From NCBI RefSeq assembly GCF_021155775.2, contig NC_060235.2, positions 24,561,598 to 24,625,597 of the forward strand: a stretch of 64,000 nucleotides of DNA, read 5' to 3'. The first letter of the stretch is position 1. Each line of letters begins with the position of its first letter. Positions 37,801 to 44,612 of the stretch are shown piece after piece. Below the pieces are notes generated by a model that worked only from the letters and a program-made list of their open reading frames with translations, was not told the origin of the DNA and did no database searches. The DNA comes from Neodiprion pinetum (lineage: Eukaryota > Arthropoda > Insecta > Hymenoptera > Diprionidae). The translations under genes and the position numbers were made by a program.

Positions 37801-40800
37801 ATATGATGTATGATGTATGATGTATGATGATATTGAAAGTTCTCGAACTGAAAAACTGTACAATGTAATCTACACATATTGAAGTAAACGTGTACGAGAT
37901 ATGAAACAATTAATCTGATTGATCTTTAGATACCAAATGAACGTATTAGTTCGTGGACAGTACAAAGTTTCCAAAAAAGTTCTTGAGTGTATTAAAATAT
38001 TGACCTATAATCTCTTCATTCGGCCCATATGCCATGTTATGTCTGGAATAACATATGTGACACTCGAGTGATCCGTGGTCAGTACTATATGCCTGTAATA
38101 CTGTCCCTATACGTTGGGACACCATATCAGTCCAGTTCAGTCCAACTCAGGATTTTATCGTAATGTTACGTGTTGCCGGTGTAATGCATACGTACTGTAA
38201 TGGTACAGTTATTCTGTCAATGAGCACTGCACATTACAAGATAATTCTTTTTGTAGTCCGGTTATTCCACAATATTCTGCCCAAACTTACCATATCTTTG
38301 ACTATACATTGCTTCATATTTTATTACAAAGCTAACCATATAAATTATTGCAGTCAAAGAAAAATAAATTTTTTAACTTTCATTGCAACAGTGTACGTAT
38401 TTGACTTCAAAAACGGGTTTTTTATATCACTATCAGAAATCTTGCCAAGCAAGTTGTCCGCGCCATTTTTCATGTAAAATCCATAGAATAAATAGTCTAT
38501 ATTTCATGTATATTAAGATATTTTCTTTGGTAGCAAAATTTTTGTATTTTTATATTACTAACCATTGAAACTACTGACTTTGCCCTCTATGTACATTATT
38601 GAAAAGACTGCCTAAAAATCTGTTGTTTGACTTTCGGTTATATAGTCAATAATTCAACTGCCAAAGATATTTGAAGAACAAATTTTTACACAAACTTGAC
38701 TTTTGAGCCAAGGCTTCTAACTTTTGAACTATTTCAGCTACAGATTTTTCCTCACAGGATTTCTTCGTACAGAATTTTATTTTCTCCAAAATACTCTCAG
38801 AATCAAGTTCATATTATGAAACGTGGCTGAGTAGTAACTTTTTTTTTTCAAAGGACCTCTTTTCTGTGTTGCTGAAATAGGAAAACTGCGAAGTTTCGAG
38901 AGTGACCGGTTGATATTGGATTTAAAAGATTCCCTTTTGCAAAGACCTTTTCTTTCTATTTACAAGTTTTGCTGATTGAAGCAAACAAGCAATTATTGTT
39001 TCCAAACGAAACACTCTAGTGCTTACACGATTCTGAAGACTAAGATTTCTACTGAAGATAGCTGTACAATTTTCCCTGTAACGTTGTCAAGAATAATCTA
39101 TTTGAAAAAAAAAGATTATATTGTACGTAGATATAGCACGTTTAAGGGATTAAAAAAAAATTGAAACGTTGAATTCTGCTTCATGTGGATGTTGAATTTA
39201 TTGAGTACATTGAGAAATTGAACTGTTATGCCTTTACAGATTCCCCCACTGGTCTCTTGCTTTTAAATTATGTACTCCGTGCATCTGGTTTCCTTGAGAG
39301 CAATGCCAAGTACGTAGAGAGTATGTGGAATGGAAATAATACTTAGATCCATTCACTAAATTAATACCAAACACTTCGTTTCGATTCCAGATATCCTCTG
39401 CGTACTTGAAGTCACCATCGAGAAAAATGGTGCACAGCGTCCTGTCCCGTAACTCACGCATAGTAGAGCCATAGCAGTTTTATGTGAAAAAATTAGAACA
39501 AGAAAGTATAAATAGAAGACTTTAGTCAGGTAAGCATGTGAAAATGGCAAAGATTTTTGATATGCACCCTGACGAAAGTTTGGTACTGATAAAAGAAAAT
39601 GTATTGCTTGACCCAAAACGCCCTCAGCTCATCCCTCTTTTGACCCTCCTACGCAGAATCGTTTTTGTTTGCTACACATCTATACATCGTTTATAAATAT
39701 ATTATCTGGACACATATTTTGATGAAAGATATTGTTTTAAAAAATCAAAAAGGTTGCTTCTTCAACCGTCAATCAATCGTTTTTTCTATGATTCTATAAC
39801 GCCGCCTAGAGCAGAAACATTTTAACAAGATGTCTCTCATCAGGGAATTTCCAGAAATCAGGCACAATACCTGAAAGTTTACACATCCATAAATATGATC
39901 AGTATGTTCTACATTTGTAGAAAGCAAACGCGCAGAAAAGAATTTGTGGGGTAAATCAAACTAGAGATTTTGTTAATTTGATGAAAAACGTAAAACTTGC
40001 CATTAACCAAAGACTCAAACTGATTCACACTGTTCAATATATATTCCTAAATCAAACAAATGGCAATGCATGATTTTCTTCCGTGCAAATACATATACGA
40101 TGATGTATTTTAGGAGCATGGTTCAGGTCTCGTTCACCTATATCTTTTACGTAGTCATATGTTTGGTAGTCAAAGATAAAAGGTGATATATGATACATCG
40201 ATAAATGTATAAAAAGTCAGATGAATAATAAATACATGAGCCAATTTAAAATCTGAGGTGTGGCAAGTTTATTTGATGTGGAGTCGCCCAGCAGCGAACT
40301 ACTGAAAAATACAAAATTTCATATCATTATTGCTCAAATTATAATAAAAAGAACTTATAATATCGAATTGTACAGCTATTTAGTAAATATTTTGATATAT
40401 GGTCCTTTTAGCTTGAGTAATACCAGCCTTCTTTGAACATCGTTACCTTGAATAAGTTCACTTTTGTGTTTGCATATTCATTGGAGTCTATAAATAATAC
40501 TGCATAGAAAGCTATACATGTGAATCAGAATTTCAAGTGTACGTATATCAGTAGAAGCTTCCTGCAAAAGCTTTTCTTTCAATAAGCTTCGTCTGTGTGG
40601 TATTCAATGCTTATGTGGAAACTAATTATATTGAAGTTGACATTTTTTGTCAAATATACATACTCATATTATTGTAGTGTAGAAACACATTGTCTGACAC
40701 AAGTCTCTGTGGAGTATTGTCCTGGTTTTTGCCGACTCTAATTACTAACTTCAGACTCAATGTTTCACCTAATTGTTTAATAAAATTTAATTTTAACAAT

Positions 40801-42208
40801 TTCTAATAATGTACTCCATTAAAAATTATTTCACCTTCGTTATTTTTCTTTACAAGTTTTCTAATATCAGTGATTTGTTTATTCAGGTGTAATTATTCAA
40901 TACATGGAGTGGAATTAGAAGCTTAACTACTGCATACCATACATGCATATTATTAGAAAATTAATCAAGTAAATGAAAACGATCCGAATTTCCTTGAAAA
41001 ATATTTAATATAGGTGACTGAGAAATTAAGTTTCGGGAGTAGCAATTGATAAATAATATCACTATTGAAAACCTTAGCTCAATCTAATCTGGCCATTGAT
41101 CGATTAATAATCACGTGTCCCTAATATACAACCTTATAAAATAGCTATACATGTACATCAGAAACAAATTGATTCGAATAAATGTAGAAAGTTAACAACA
41201 AACTAAAAACTGCATCATCTCGAGGTACATTGTACTGGATATGTTGGGTTTTAATTACCCTTTAATTAAATAGCCATAAGGTAGTGCAAATGGTACAAAT
41301 TTTGAATGGTGTTTAACAACAGAAAAACAGGTTTGATGCGAAAAGAAACTGATTGTTAGAAACAGAGATCGTAATTCTAAACAGTAAATCGGACTTCGCA
41401 AGTGAGTCTGGCATAGAATTATAGAGATAAACTGAATTATAAGAATAAGAAAGAAATAATAGACGAAGCGTATTTTAACTACATAACGTAATTTCACACC
41501 ATCATAAAAACTAAAAAGTCAGTAACCGTCTGTAGAAAACGGAACACACCTGGTCCCTCGATTCTAGTATAAAGACATTCTATCATTCTTTACTTTCTAA
41601 GATTGAATTACATTAAATAATTTACAATAGTTTAAGCAAGTTATATTGTACACATATTTTTACTCAACGAGACTATTGATGCTGTACATTATATAACTTT
41701 GAGTGAATACACTAATTATAGTTAACCATAAGTGATATGTTTTTGCTTCTTTTTAAAACGCATCGAAAAAAAAACGAATCGTCAATGATTCACTCTTAAT
41801 GAATATAAACTTAGATGAATTTTTTTCTATGTGTTACAGAATCGTGGAATTTATATGTTTCGCTTGGATGAAGAACGAGTAGTGGATGCAACATTGTGTG
41901 GAGGACTTGCTCGATACATTAACCACTCTTGTAACCCAAATTGTGTCGCTGAAATCGTTGAGGTTGAACGTGATCTTCGAATAATTATCTTTGCAAAGCG
42001 AAGAATCTCACGTGGTGAAGAGGTAATTTTTTCAACTACTTTCCCGTTCATTCTCACGCATTACATCTTAAATTGTTAGAAAATTCAAATTTTAATGAAT
42101 TCAATTTCTTTATAGTTGGCATACGATTACAAATTTGACATAGAAGATGACCAACACAAGATAGCGTGCGCATGTGGTGCACCTAACTGCCGCAAGTGGA
42201 TGAACTAA
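1743..42208 (+). CDS. trr: KMT2C/KMT2D-type (trithorax-related) histone H3K4 methyltransferase, 3' portion, 21 exons
   Basis: The product is the catalytic subunit of a COMPASS-like complex that methylates histone H3 lysine 4, mainly at enhancers, in the nucleus. I joined 21 exons by GT/AG borders. All phases agree and the sum is 12,573 nt (4,190 codons plus stop). Seen in order (residues counted from the first exon here): LXXLL box near 190; coiled coil and Q-rich stretch around 720-1100; a long Ser/Thr/Pro/Gln-rich region at 1046-3145; a basic block beginning LKRRQYQQKRRQSQGK at about 3150; extended PHD at about 3680-3790; FYRN at about 3825-3880; FYRC at about 3880-3970; Win motif at 3985; SET from about 4050; post-SET ending CRKWMN. 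The architecture matches KMT2C/D and not KMT2A/B. The gene starts upstream of the window, so I cannot tell whether the N-terminal PHD clusters are fused as in vertebrates or split off as in Drosophila Lpt/trr. The symbol follows the fly orthologue. Confidence 0.96.
2082..2185 (+). CDS. KMT2C/D exon B
   Basis: The acceptor is tttcattgcag and the donor is gtaatt. The reading frame gives AMARVHRQINEDGTPQMS and onward, ending in phase 0. It joins in phase to the exons on either side. Confidence 0.85.
2186..2790. other. Intron with a MITE
   Basis: This 605-bp intron is largely filled by one inverted-repeat element (2224-2551), which is listed separately. Nothing else was recognised. Confidence 0.7.
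2224..2551. mobile_element. MITE-like element with terminal inverted repeats
   Basis: The left end near 2228 reads cgtactgacttgagcatttt. The right end near 2519-2545 is its reverse complement with one or two changes. The copy is about 325 bp, has no coding capacity, and is GC-richer and CpG-richer than its flanks. I could not settle a target-site duplication, so the superfamily is open. Confidence 0.6.
2791..3466 (+). CDS. KMT2C/D exon C (Pro/Ser-rich, LXXLL)
   Basis: The acceptor is tcatgcaaag and the donor is gtaatt. The frame begins DGNHMGPIASSSPGSR and runs through a Pro/Ser/Gln-rich stretch to QLRDLLQRQQFNKKLEP. That end contains an LXXLL nuclear-receptor box (LRDLL, 3397-3411) that is characteristic of KMT2C/D. 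One base carries over. Confidence 0.92.
3584..3763 (+). CDS. KMT2C/D exon D
   Basis: The acceptor is ctctgtttag and the donor is gtaagg. It encodes a Pro/Gln-rich linker beginning DGQGVSENPQPQFDG and ending with basic, proline-rich sequence. It enters and leaves with one base of carry-over. Confidence 0.88.
3764..5010. other. Intron
   Basis: This 1.25-kb AT-rich intron has no recognised repeat. A 90-codon antisense open frame at 4294-4566 with an Arg-rich middle matches no family I know and is not called as a gene. Confidence 0.6.
5011..5223 (+). CDS. KMT2C/D exon E
   Basis: The acceptor is tggtgtacag and the donor is gtaagc. The sequence GLNVRLPTGANIEARLQGVD resembles the linker of the family between its LXXLL region and the acidic motif. 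Phase agrees on both sides. Confidence 0.9.
5318..5602 (+). CDS. KMT2C/D exon F (acidic end)
   Basis: The acceptor is gatatcacag and the donor is gtaaaa. It ends with the acidic string LADDDDELL just before the conserved motif in the next exon. One base carries over. Confidence 0.9.
6081..6623 (+). CDS. KMT2C/D exon G (conserved FNILEYADPELD motif)
   Basis: The acceptor is tttcttttag and the donor is gtaagt. Near its start it carries DFNILEYADPELD, a short block I recognise from KMT2C/D. An acidic/basic mixed stretch and a Gln-rich tail follow. Confidence 0.94.
6959..7097 (+). mobile_element. TTAA-type (piggyBac-like) MITE, copy 1
   Basis: The left terminus ccttagagggccagcc mirrors the right terminus, whose reverse complement is cctttggaaggccaac. 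TTAA follows directly at 7098-7101; the left site is degenerate. About 130 bp match a copy in opposite orientation at 12213-12352. TTAA sites with a CCCTT-like end point to a piggyBac-derived family. Confidence 0.65.
7414..7494 (+). ncRNA. Candidate pre-miRNA hairpin (intronic)
   Basis: The arms 7414-7445 and 7463-7494 pair over about 32 positions around a 17-nt loop. The inner part is unbroken: gtagcatccca pairs with tgggatgctac. Further out there are isolated mismatches and one G:U. Size, loop length and scattered mismatches fit an animal pre-miRNA. A small decayed palindromic element is the alternative. I do not recognise the arm sequences as a known miRNA. Confidence 0.4.
8342..8661 (+). 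CDS. KMT2C/D exon H (polyglutamine, then proline-rich)
   Basis: The acceptor is ctttcggtcag and the donor is gtgtgt. The first 180 nt are almost pure CAG/CAA codons giving a poly-Gln tract with a few His and Pro. RLGMRVGGVPATPGRVVP and a polyproline run follow. The frame is fixed by the phase of both neighbouring exons. Another frame of the same bases would give poly-Ala/Thr and is a shadow. Confidence 0.88.
8662..11811. other. Intron, 3.15 kb
   Basis: This AT-rich intron has part of a dispersed repeat at about 10085-10280 (related copy near 38,870). An open frame at 9267-9599 has no recognisable domain. A short (TA)n run lies near 10,750. Confidence 0.55.
10085..10280 (+). repeat. Dispersed repeat, copy 1 (partner at 38,870-39,050)
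   Basis: Blocks such as ggattcaaaagatatccc and caaacgaaacatcctagtg recur in the same order near 38,925-39,020 with point changes and small gaps. No terminal structure was found. Confidence 0.45.
11812..11964 (+). CDS. KMT2C/D exon I (Gly/Pro-rich)
   Basis: The acceptor is gcatgtctag and the donor is gtgagc. In phase 0 it reads MGLCPGGRGLVRPTVHVGHP and ends PHRRPLLLQ. It is much GC-richer than its flanks. The acceptor tract is weak, so the exact 5' border is the least certain in the gene. Confidence 0.75.
12213..12352 (-). mobile_element. TTAA-type (piggyBac-like) MITE, copy 2
   Basis: The 140-bp element is flanked on both sides by TTAA (12209-12212 and 12353-12356). Its reverse complement starts cccttaaagggccggac and then matches copy 1 (6959-7097), sharing ttaggagtcagcagataa and gactatttatatacata. 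The family is non-coding. Confidence 0.72.
13042..13179. mobile_element. Second TTAA-like MITE family
   Basis: The left end cctttaaactgccggg mirrors ccggcagtttaaacg on the right. The right flank is TTAA (13180-13183) and the left flank is TCAA, one change away. At 138 bp it is close in length to the other TTAA elements, but the interior differs. Confidence 0.55.
13989..14000. repeat. Poly-C tract (12 C)
   Basis: This is an uninterrupted C run in an otherwise AT-rich intron. Confidence 0.9.
14262..14598 (+). CDS. KMT2C/D exon J (LLLEELLEQEKREQ motif)
   Basis: The acceptor is cgtgttcacag and the donor is gttagt. It opens EQPLLLEELLEQEKREQEKQ. This is a strongly conserved KMT2C/D block that contains an LXXLL box (LEELL, 14277-14291). 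SEFERLRADVLGS and a proline-rich part follow. One base carries over. Confidence 0.95.
14599..16116. other. Intron, 1.5 kb
   Basis: Open frames on both strands at about 14,700-15,050 overlap each other and show no known domain. No repeat was identified. Confidence 0.6.
16117..16304 (+). CDS. KMT2C/D exon K (coiled-coil start)
   Basis: The acceptor is gcatttcag and the donor is gtacgt. The conserved segment QLQYEHWFNHQNQILLQQLK leads into the coiled coil that the next exon continues. Confidence 0.95.
16305..16982. other. Intron, 0.68 kb
   Basis: Nothing was recognised apart from a good polypyrimidine tract (ttttcttttcag) before the next exon. Confidence 0.7.
16983..23283 (+). CDS. KMT2C/D exon L, a 6.3-kb exon
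   Basis: It continues the coiled coil with SLSSKQRQLRKSGNELAEND and DAAELQRISSEQAILQKHLD, both recognisable from the family. A region full of SPM/SPMxxSPM motifs with four PHT triplets follows, then the block FGRYGYFKIGLRGGSPMW, then more than 1,400 residues of Ser/Thr-rich sequence. An LXXLL box (LKQLL, 22272-22286) lies in NVLLKQLLQNT. The last part has a KKEILDE sumoylation-like site. The donor is gtgaat and one base carries over. I see no intron-sized gap in 2,100 codons. Confidence 0.97.
17920..18360 (+). repeat. Degenerate Ser-Pro-Met peptide repeat region
   Basis: The coding strand repeats PPSSPM, PRSPM, NSPM and GSPM units about a dozen times with irregular spacing. These are in-frame, slowly decayed repeats within exon L and could act as disordered spacer or proline-directed kinase sites. 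Confidence 0.7.
18420..18461 (+). repeat. 9-bp tandem repeat coding for PHT
   Basis: Four copies of a cctcacacg-like unit give four Pro-His-Thr triplets in frame. Confidence 0.8.
23865..23950 (+). mobile_element. Possible non-LTR retroelement 3' end
   Basis: A GC-richer stretch (catgccccgcacaagcctac) runs into gacgagtattcgtaggg and then an (att)n tail. That layout is typical of some LINE or SINE tails. There is no coding part, so the family is unknown. Confidence 0.3.
24270..24610 (-). mobile_element. Possible solo LTR
   Basis: This is an island richer in GC and CpG than its surroundings. Read on the - strand it has a TATA-like ctctataac, then AATAAA (in ttcaataaatactttattcc) about 100 nt later, an LTR-like order. 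I could not find a clean TG...CA pair or a target duplication. Confidence 0.35.
25488..25928 (+). CDS. KMT2C/D exon M (basic conserved block)
   Basis: The acceptor is cactttag and the donor is gtaagt. It encodes DLKKLKRRQYQQKRRQSQGK, then DYDTFVDNLMSQLRQLQP and NYGVCPIFGFGDL. All are close to the vertebrate KMT2C/D sequence. One base carries over. Confidence 0.96.
26108..26381 (+). CDS. KMT2C/D exon N (FPGLRLIEEE block)
   Basis: The acceptor is ttttttcag and the donor is gtaatt. It carries SSSPECVIPEFIHRFPGLRL and an acidic run, matching the family block upstream of the C-terminal PHD. Two bases carry over. Confidence 0.95.
27166..27640 (+). repeat. PLE inverted arm, left
   Basis: It begins gatttgatttcgtcagg and ends tgtttacatatttgttagtc. 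It aligns over its length with the reverse complement of 28145-28621, with scattered substitutions and small indels. Confidence 0.85.
27642..28095 (+). pseudogene. PLE reverse transcriptase C-terminus and GIY-YIG endonuclease fragment
   Basis: The coding relic starts right at the arm boundary with IPFVKGL, passes KTAKLEQIKIVYKIECKDCD (the entry to the GIY-YIG domain), then loses frame. It resumes with DRSALAQHSLVEGHTFDF and YKRLI-like DWHKRLIKEMIHI before a stop. The catalytic Y-I-G segment itself is damaged by a frameshift or deletion near 27,830-27,880, so the copy is dead. Confidence 0.8.
28145..28621 (-). repeat. PLE inverted arm, right
   Basis: It is the reverse-complement partner of 27166-27640. 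Inside it, ggcggagcctgtcgaaacg is a good marker that pairs with cgtttcggcaggctccgc of the left arm. Confidence 0.85.
28949..29175 (+). CDS. KMT2C/D exon O
   Basis: The acceptor is tgatttatag and the donor is gtaaga. The frame gives RTGKSHPLPLRDNGNVTVTL and ADDIMGVLKDLANILNI, and phase agrees. This is the family segment just before the zinc-binding block. Confidence 0.92.
29176..30241. other. Intron, 1.07 kb
   Basis: It is AT-rich and has a repeat-like texture around 29,560-29,860, but I found no second copy in the window. Confidence 0.6.
30242..30459 (+). CDS. KMT2C/D exon P (CxxC...CFCSAAC zinc block)
   Basis: The acceptor is ttgattttatag and the donor is gtatgc. The cysteine pairs in KFCRHCDVVI and ELCFCSAACYMQF match the small zinc-binding block found upstream of the extended PHD in KMT2C/D. 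It ends in phase 0. Confidence 0.94.
30460..31443. other. Intron, 0.98 kb
   Basis: Nothing was recognised. A short palindrome tgtccattggtccaaacta...atggaca lies near 31,010. Confidence 0.6.
31444..31827 (+). CDS. KMT2C/D exon Q
   Basis: The acceptor is attatacag and the donor is gtaatt. It ends VWRGLRYKLWTPG and DREITE, equivalent to the KWRGMKWKKW-type block of vertebrate KMT2C/D. It also carries two sumoylation-like KxE sites (VKIKTE, LKLEAME). Phase is 0 on both sides. Confidence 0.95.
31828..32618. other. Intron, 0.79 kb
   Basis: No recognisable feature was found. Confidence 0.6.
32619..32969 (+). CDS. KMT2C/D exon R (extended PHD finger)
   Basis: The acceptor is catttctgcag and the donor is gtaaat. 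It encodes HCLFCNSQGDGAADGPARLL, then DKWVHLNCALWS, CMLCDKPGATVKC and CTNVYHLGCAV. These are the cysteine and histidine ligands of the C-terminal ePHD, completed by the next exon (YCSQH). In vertebrate KMT2C/D this finger reads histone H4. Confidence 0.97.
33053..34018 (+). CDS. KMT2C/D exon S (ePHD end, FYRN, FYRC, Win, SET start)
   Basis: The acceptor is gtaatttttcag and the donor is gtaagt. It finishes the ePHD, then encodes FYRN (RVGSLIFLSVGQLLP, YPVGYKIVRFYWS), FYRC (EFRVLVQEPS to SGEDLFGLTEPAVVRVLESL), the Win motif GSARTE (33674-33691), SKQFVHSKSSQYKKMKQEW and the first half of SET (NVYLARSKIQGLGLYAARDL, VIEYIGEII). It ends in phase 0 within SET. Confidence 0.98.
34428..34660 (+). repeat. 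Dispersed repeat family, copy 1 of 3
   Basis: It shares atcaaaagttagg, ggtgaacacgaatgagacaa, gaatctgagcaaattt and a distal gatatccacc block, in the same order, with 49313-49520 and 57958-58165. Confidence 0.55.
36200..37620. repeat. Hierarchical minisatellite (30-, 60- and 240-bp periods)
   Basis: The base unit is 30 bp (model: gacctggacagccagaacta plus cggagcgctt), alternating with a second type (gtcctggaagtcgagtttca plus ccaggtaacg) to make 60-bp dimers. At 36601-37080 two 240-bp blocks are nearly identical, differing by one base (cggacctgga/cggacttgga). The edges decay gradually. No stop codons occur in two + frames and one - frame, so long open frames of 10/20-residue repeats result. I see no promoter or splice evidence for a gene. 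Confidence 0.92.
37796..37831. repeat. Microsatellite, tatgatg-like
   Basis: About five tandem copies of a gtatgat unit follow the minisatellite by 180 bp. Confidence 0.8.
38870..39050 (+). repeat. Dispersed repeat, copy 2 (partner at 10,085-10,280)
   Basis: It shares ggatttaaaagattccc and ccaaacgaaacactctagtg, in the same order, with the copy in an earlier intron. Confidence 0.45.
41840..42022 (+). CDS. KMT2C/D exon T (SET core with NHSC)
   Basis: The acceptor is tatgtgttacag and the donor is gtaatt. It encodes NRGIYMFRLDEERVVDATLC, GGLARYINHSCNPNCVAEIV and RRISRGEE. The RYINHSCNPNC motif is the SAM/lysine-channel core of SET, and the cysteine also serves the post-SET zinc. Phase 0 on both sides. 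Confidence 0.98.
42116..42208 (+). CDS. KMT2C/D last exon (SET end and post-SET)
   Basis: The acceptor is atttctttatag. It reads LAYDYKFDIEDDQHKIACAC then GAPNCRKWMN and a TAA stop at 42206-42208. The ExxYDYKF catalytic tyrosines and the CxCxxxxC post-SET zinc ligands are intact, so the enzyme should be active. Confidence 0.98.
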   Translation: MAYDYKFDIEDDQHKIACACGAPNCRKWMN

Positions 42209-42600
42209 AAGTCTATACACTGCAATGTTGGTATCTTTATGAAATAGGTTTTTATGCGAATTATGCCTACATGCATGCAATAGGTGTGCGTATATCTATG
42301 TACATACTTCATAGACGTATTATAATATTTAAAATGTGAAGTGCCATTATGGTTTTACTAAGTGATTTGTAGTAAAGTTGGTGCAGAGTCATCACAACAT
42401 TCCTCCAAAGTTGTACAATATTAGTTTTATTTTACCAACCAGAAATCTTAATCGCTTGTATATTACCATAAGACTCTTAAAAGGAAGACAAAGTGTAATA
42501 AAAAGAAGTTAGCGGGTTCTGTATGTAAGAAAATTTCTATCTTTGTATGTTATATGTAGTCAAAGACGGTAAATAATATTGTAATATAGGATCTAATTTA
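42209..42600 (+). other. Probable 3' UTR of the KMT2C/D gene
   Basis: It is AT-rich sequence after the stop. AATAAA at 42498-42503 is the nearest plausible poly(A) signal; another at about 42,960 would give a longer UTR. Confidence 0.5.
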
Positions 42601-42739
42601 GTTGTTATTATTAATGCATATATGTTGCACTGTATTTGTACATAAGTAAAAAAAAACCTAATGTTATTTTAAATCACCAGAAAAAATTGTGTATTCTCAG
42701 AACCCCTAATTTGATGTTCCACACGTTTATAACTACAGT

Positions 42740-43010
42740 CCGCTCTTTCAATAGTGCCCGTAAAGGGCGCGTAGGTGAATCATTTTCTGATGAAAGTAGT
42801 AACCCCACTCTCGACGCAACTCGGCGATGAAAATGCACCTAGCGCGCGACACTGTTGGAAGAGCCATAGAACTTGGCCACAAGTGAGGGAAGTGTGCGAG
42901 CACAAAATAGGAGAAGCGGCACCATTGGCAGAGCGCACTGTATGTCACTATTTTATAGTAAATAAATGCGAGTGCGTGGGTGGTTTAATATTTACACGTA
43001 CACACGCACA
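42740..43010. other. CpG-richer patch downstream of KMT2C/D
   Basis: This stretch contains gggcgcgtagg, ctcgacgcaactcggcgatg and cctagcgcgcgac in otherwise AT-rich DNA. It could be a promoter or first exon of a non-coding transcript, or an old element. No coding frame was recognised. Confidence 0.3.
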
Positions 43011-44539
43011 TGCACTTTATAAAGCTGATTTTGCATAACGAATGGTACGGAAATTCATACCCAAATGCCGTAACTTGTAACGGTATTTGGAAGTACGTTC
43101 TTCTTCAATTTTTTTTTTTTTCTTATGGTCCATGGACATCCCCATTTAGCGAGTTTTATCTCTCTGCCTGCATTTGGGTAGAAGCTTTGTTTTATGGGAG
43201 AAAAATTCTACAGCGAAGTCGCTCTCCATTATCGTAGTCTGCTATAGAGAATTCACCGTGGATTCGGGGATTTTCGGGAAATGCTACGAGACGATACCAG
43301 GTTCGACATACATGCAACACGAGGTTTTGCAATAAAAGGCGTTCACTGAAGGTCTATAAAGACTGTTGGAGATGTCTAATGAAGATTTCCGTAACTGGAA
43401 ATGGCCGAGATAAATTCATCGTCAAGCGGTGTTCGCTGCGTCGCGCAACTCAAGTCAGCAAACAGTCGGTTACGTAAAAACGACAAGAACTGATATTACA
43501 ATCACGTGTACCCAGATGGATAATGCAGTGACGGATATTATTATGACTATGAAATGACCACCGGTTGAAATTTTGAGTCCATGTTGCAACAAAATCCAGT
43601 GAACTTTAGGCAATCATTATCACAGAAACAATAGAAAAACAAATTTCAAAATAATCTGGGTATTTTTTCACCTGTACTATTACTTAATTGCATGGTGTAA
43701 TCGGTAACTGACCTTTAAATACAAGATACACCATGTAATATTACCCAGAAAATACAATTTTGTAATAATTTCAATGTCTGAATTTTGCATATGGGATAGT
43801 GAACCATGGTTAACAAGGAGCTCTTGACCTCCAATATATATGTGCAGAAAATTCTTGGATAGGTAAGTCAATTAGGAATCGAATATTTTAATTCAACGGT
43901 TGGGCCTCGGTGGGGGCCCTCCTCAGGGACAACTTTTATTTTAAAAATAATCTTATGTATTAGATGATAAGTAATCAGCATAGTCAAAGAGGAACACGCA
44001 TAATTGTCAACAATTAAACAGGACGGTTACTGATGCCTTTAATTCGGCGTTTCTCCTACTTTCCCATCAATAATTTGAACCCGTGGTCGTGCGGGACTAA
44101 CGACATGTACCAAATAGTGAACCATATTAGCGTCAAAAAACTTTTTGTAACAATAATCCCCTTACTGATGTGTAATTTGCGAACATTTCGTGAATTTTTA
44201 CGATATTTTTTAGTTGGAATTATAAGAGATGCTAGTATTTTTATGATGTTATTAGGTACTTAGAAAAAGTAGCAAAAAGTGCGTCGGACCAACAGCAGAG
44301 AAATGACGAATGAAATTCTTCGTTTTTTGGCTGTAGTTTTTTATCCGTTGCTCGCAGCGTATTCGTTCAGCGCCCGATCGATTCCTCTCACAAAATTACG
44401 TCGATATAGTGCATCAACGAATTGATTTCAGCAAGTTTACAGTGAAGAGAATGCATGAATTGAATATTTCAGTGTTGTATTAGGAATAAATTAATGCAGC
44501 GTGGGAAGGGAAGCTTCAGAAATGTACGTTTAATGAGTC

Positions 44540-44612
44540 ACGCAGAAGGCCCCACCAGCGTCTCTACTTCGCGGCCCCTAAATGCCTAATTACGCCTCTC
44601 GAAAATGGAATC
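44540..44612 (-). mobile_element. Possible DNA-transposon terminus
   Basis: On the - strand it reads gaggcgtaattaggcattta followed by ggggccgcgaag. It resembles the common cagtggcgtaactagg-type terminus of hAT-like elements. The other end was not found. Confidence 0.3.

Larger units (their letters stand above)
34019..41839. other. 7.8-kb intron inside the SET domain
   Basis: It contains dispersed-repeat copies (34428-34660, 38870-39050), the 30/60/240-bp minisatellite (36200-37620) and a heptamer-like microsatellite (37796-37831). The open frames across the minisatellite come from its stop-free repeat unit. Confidence 0.75.
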
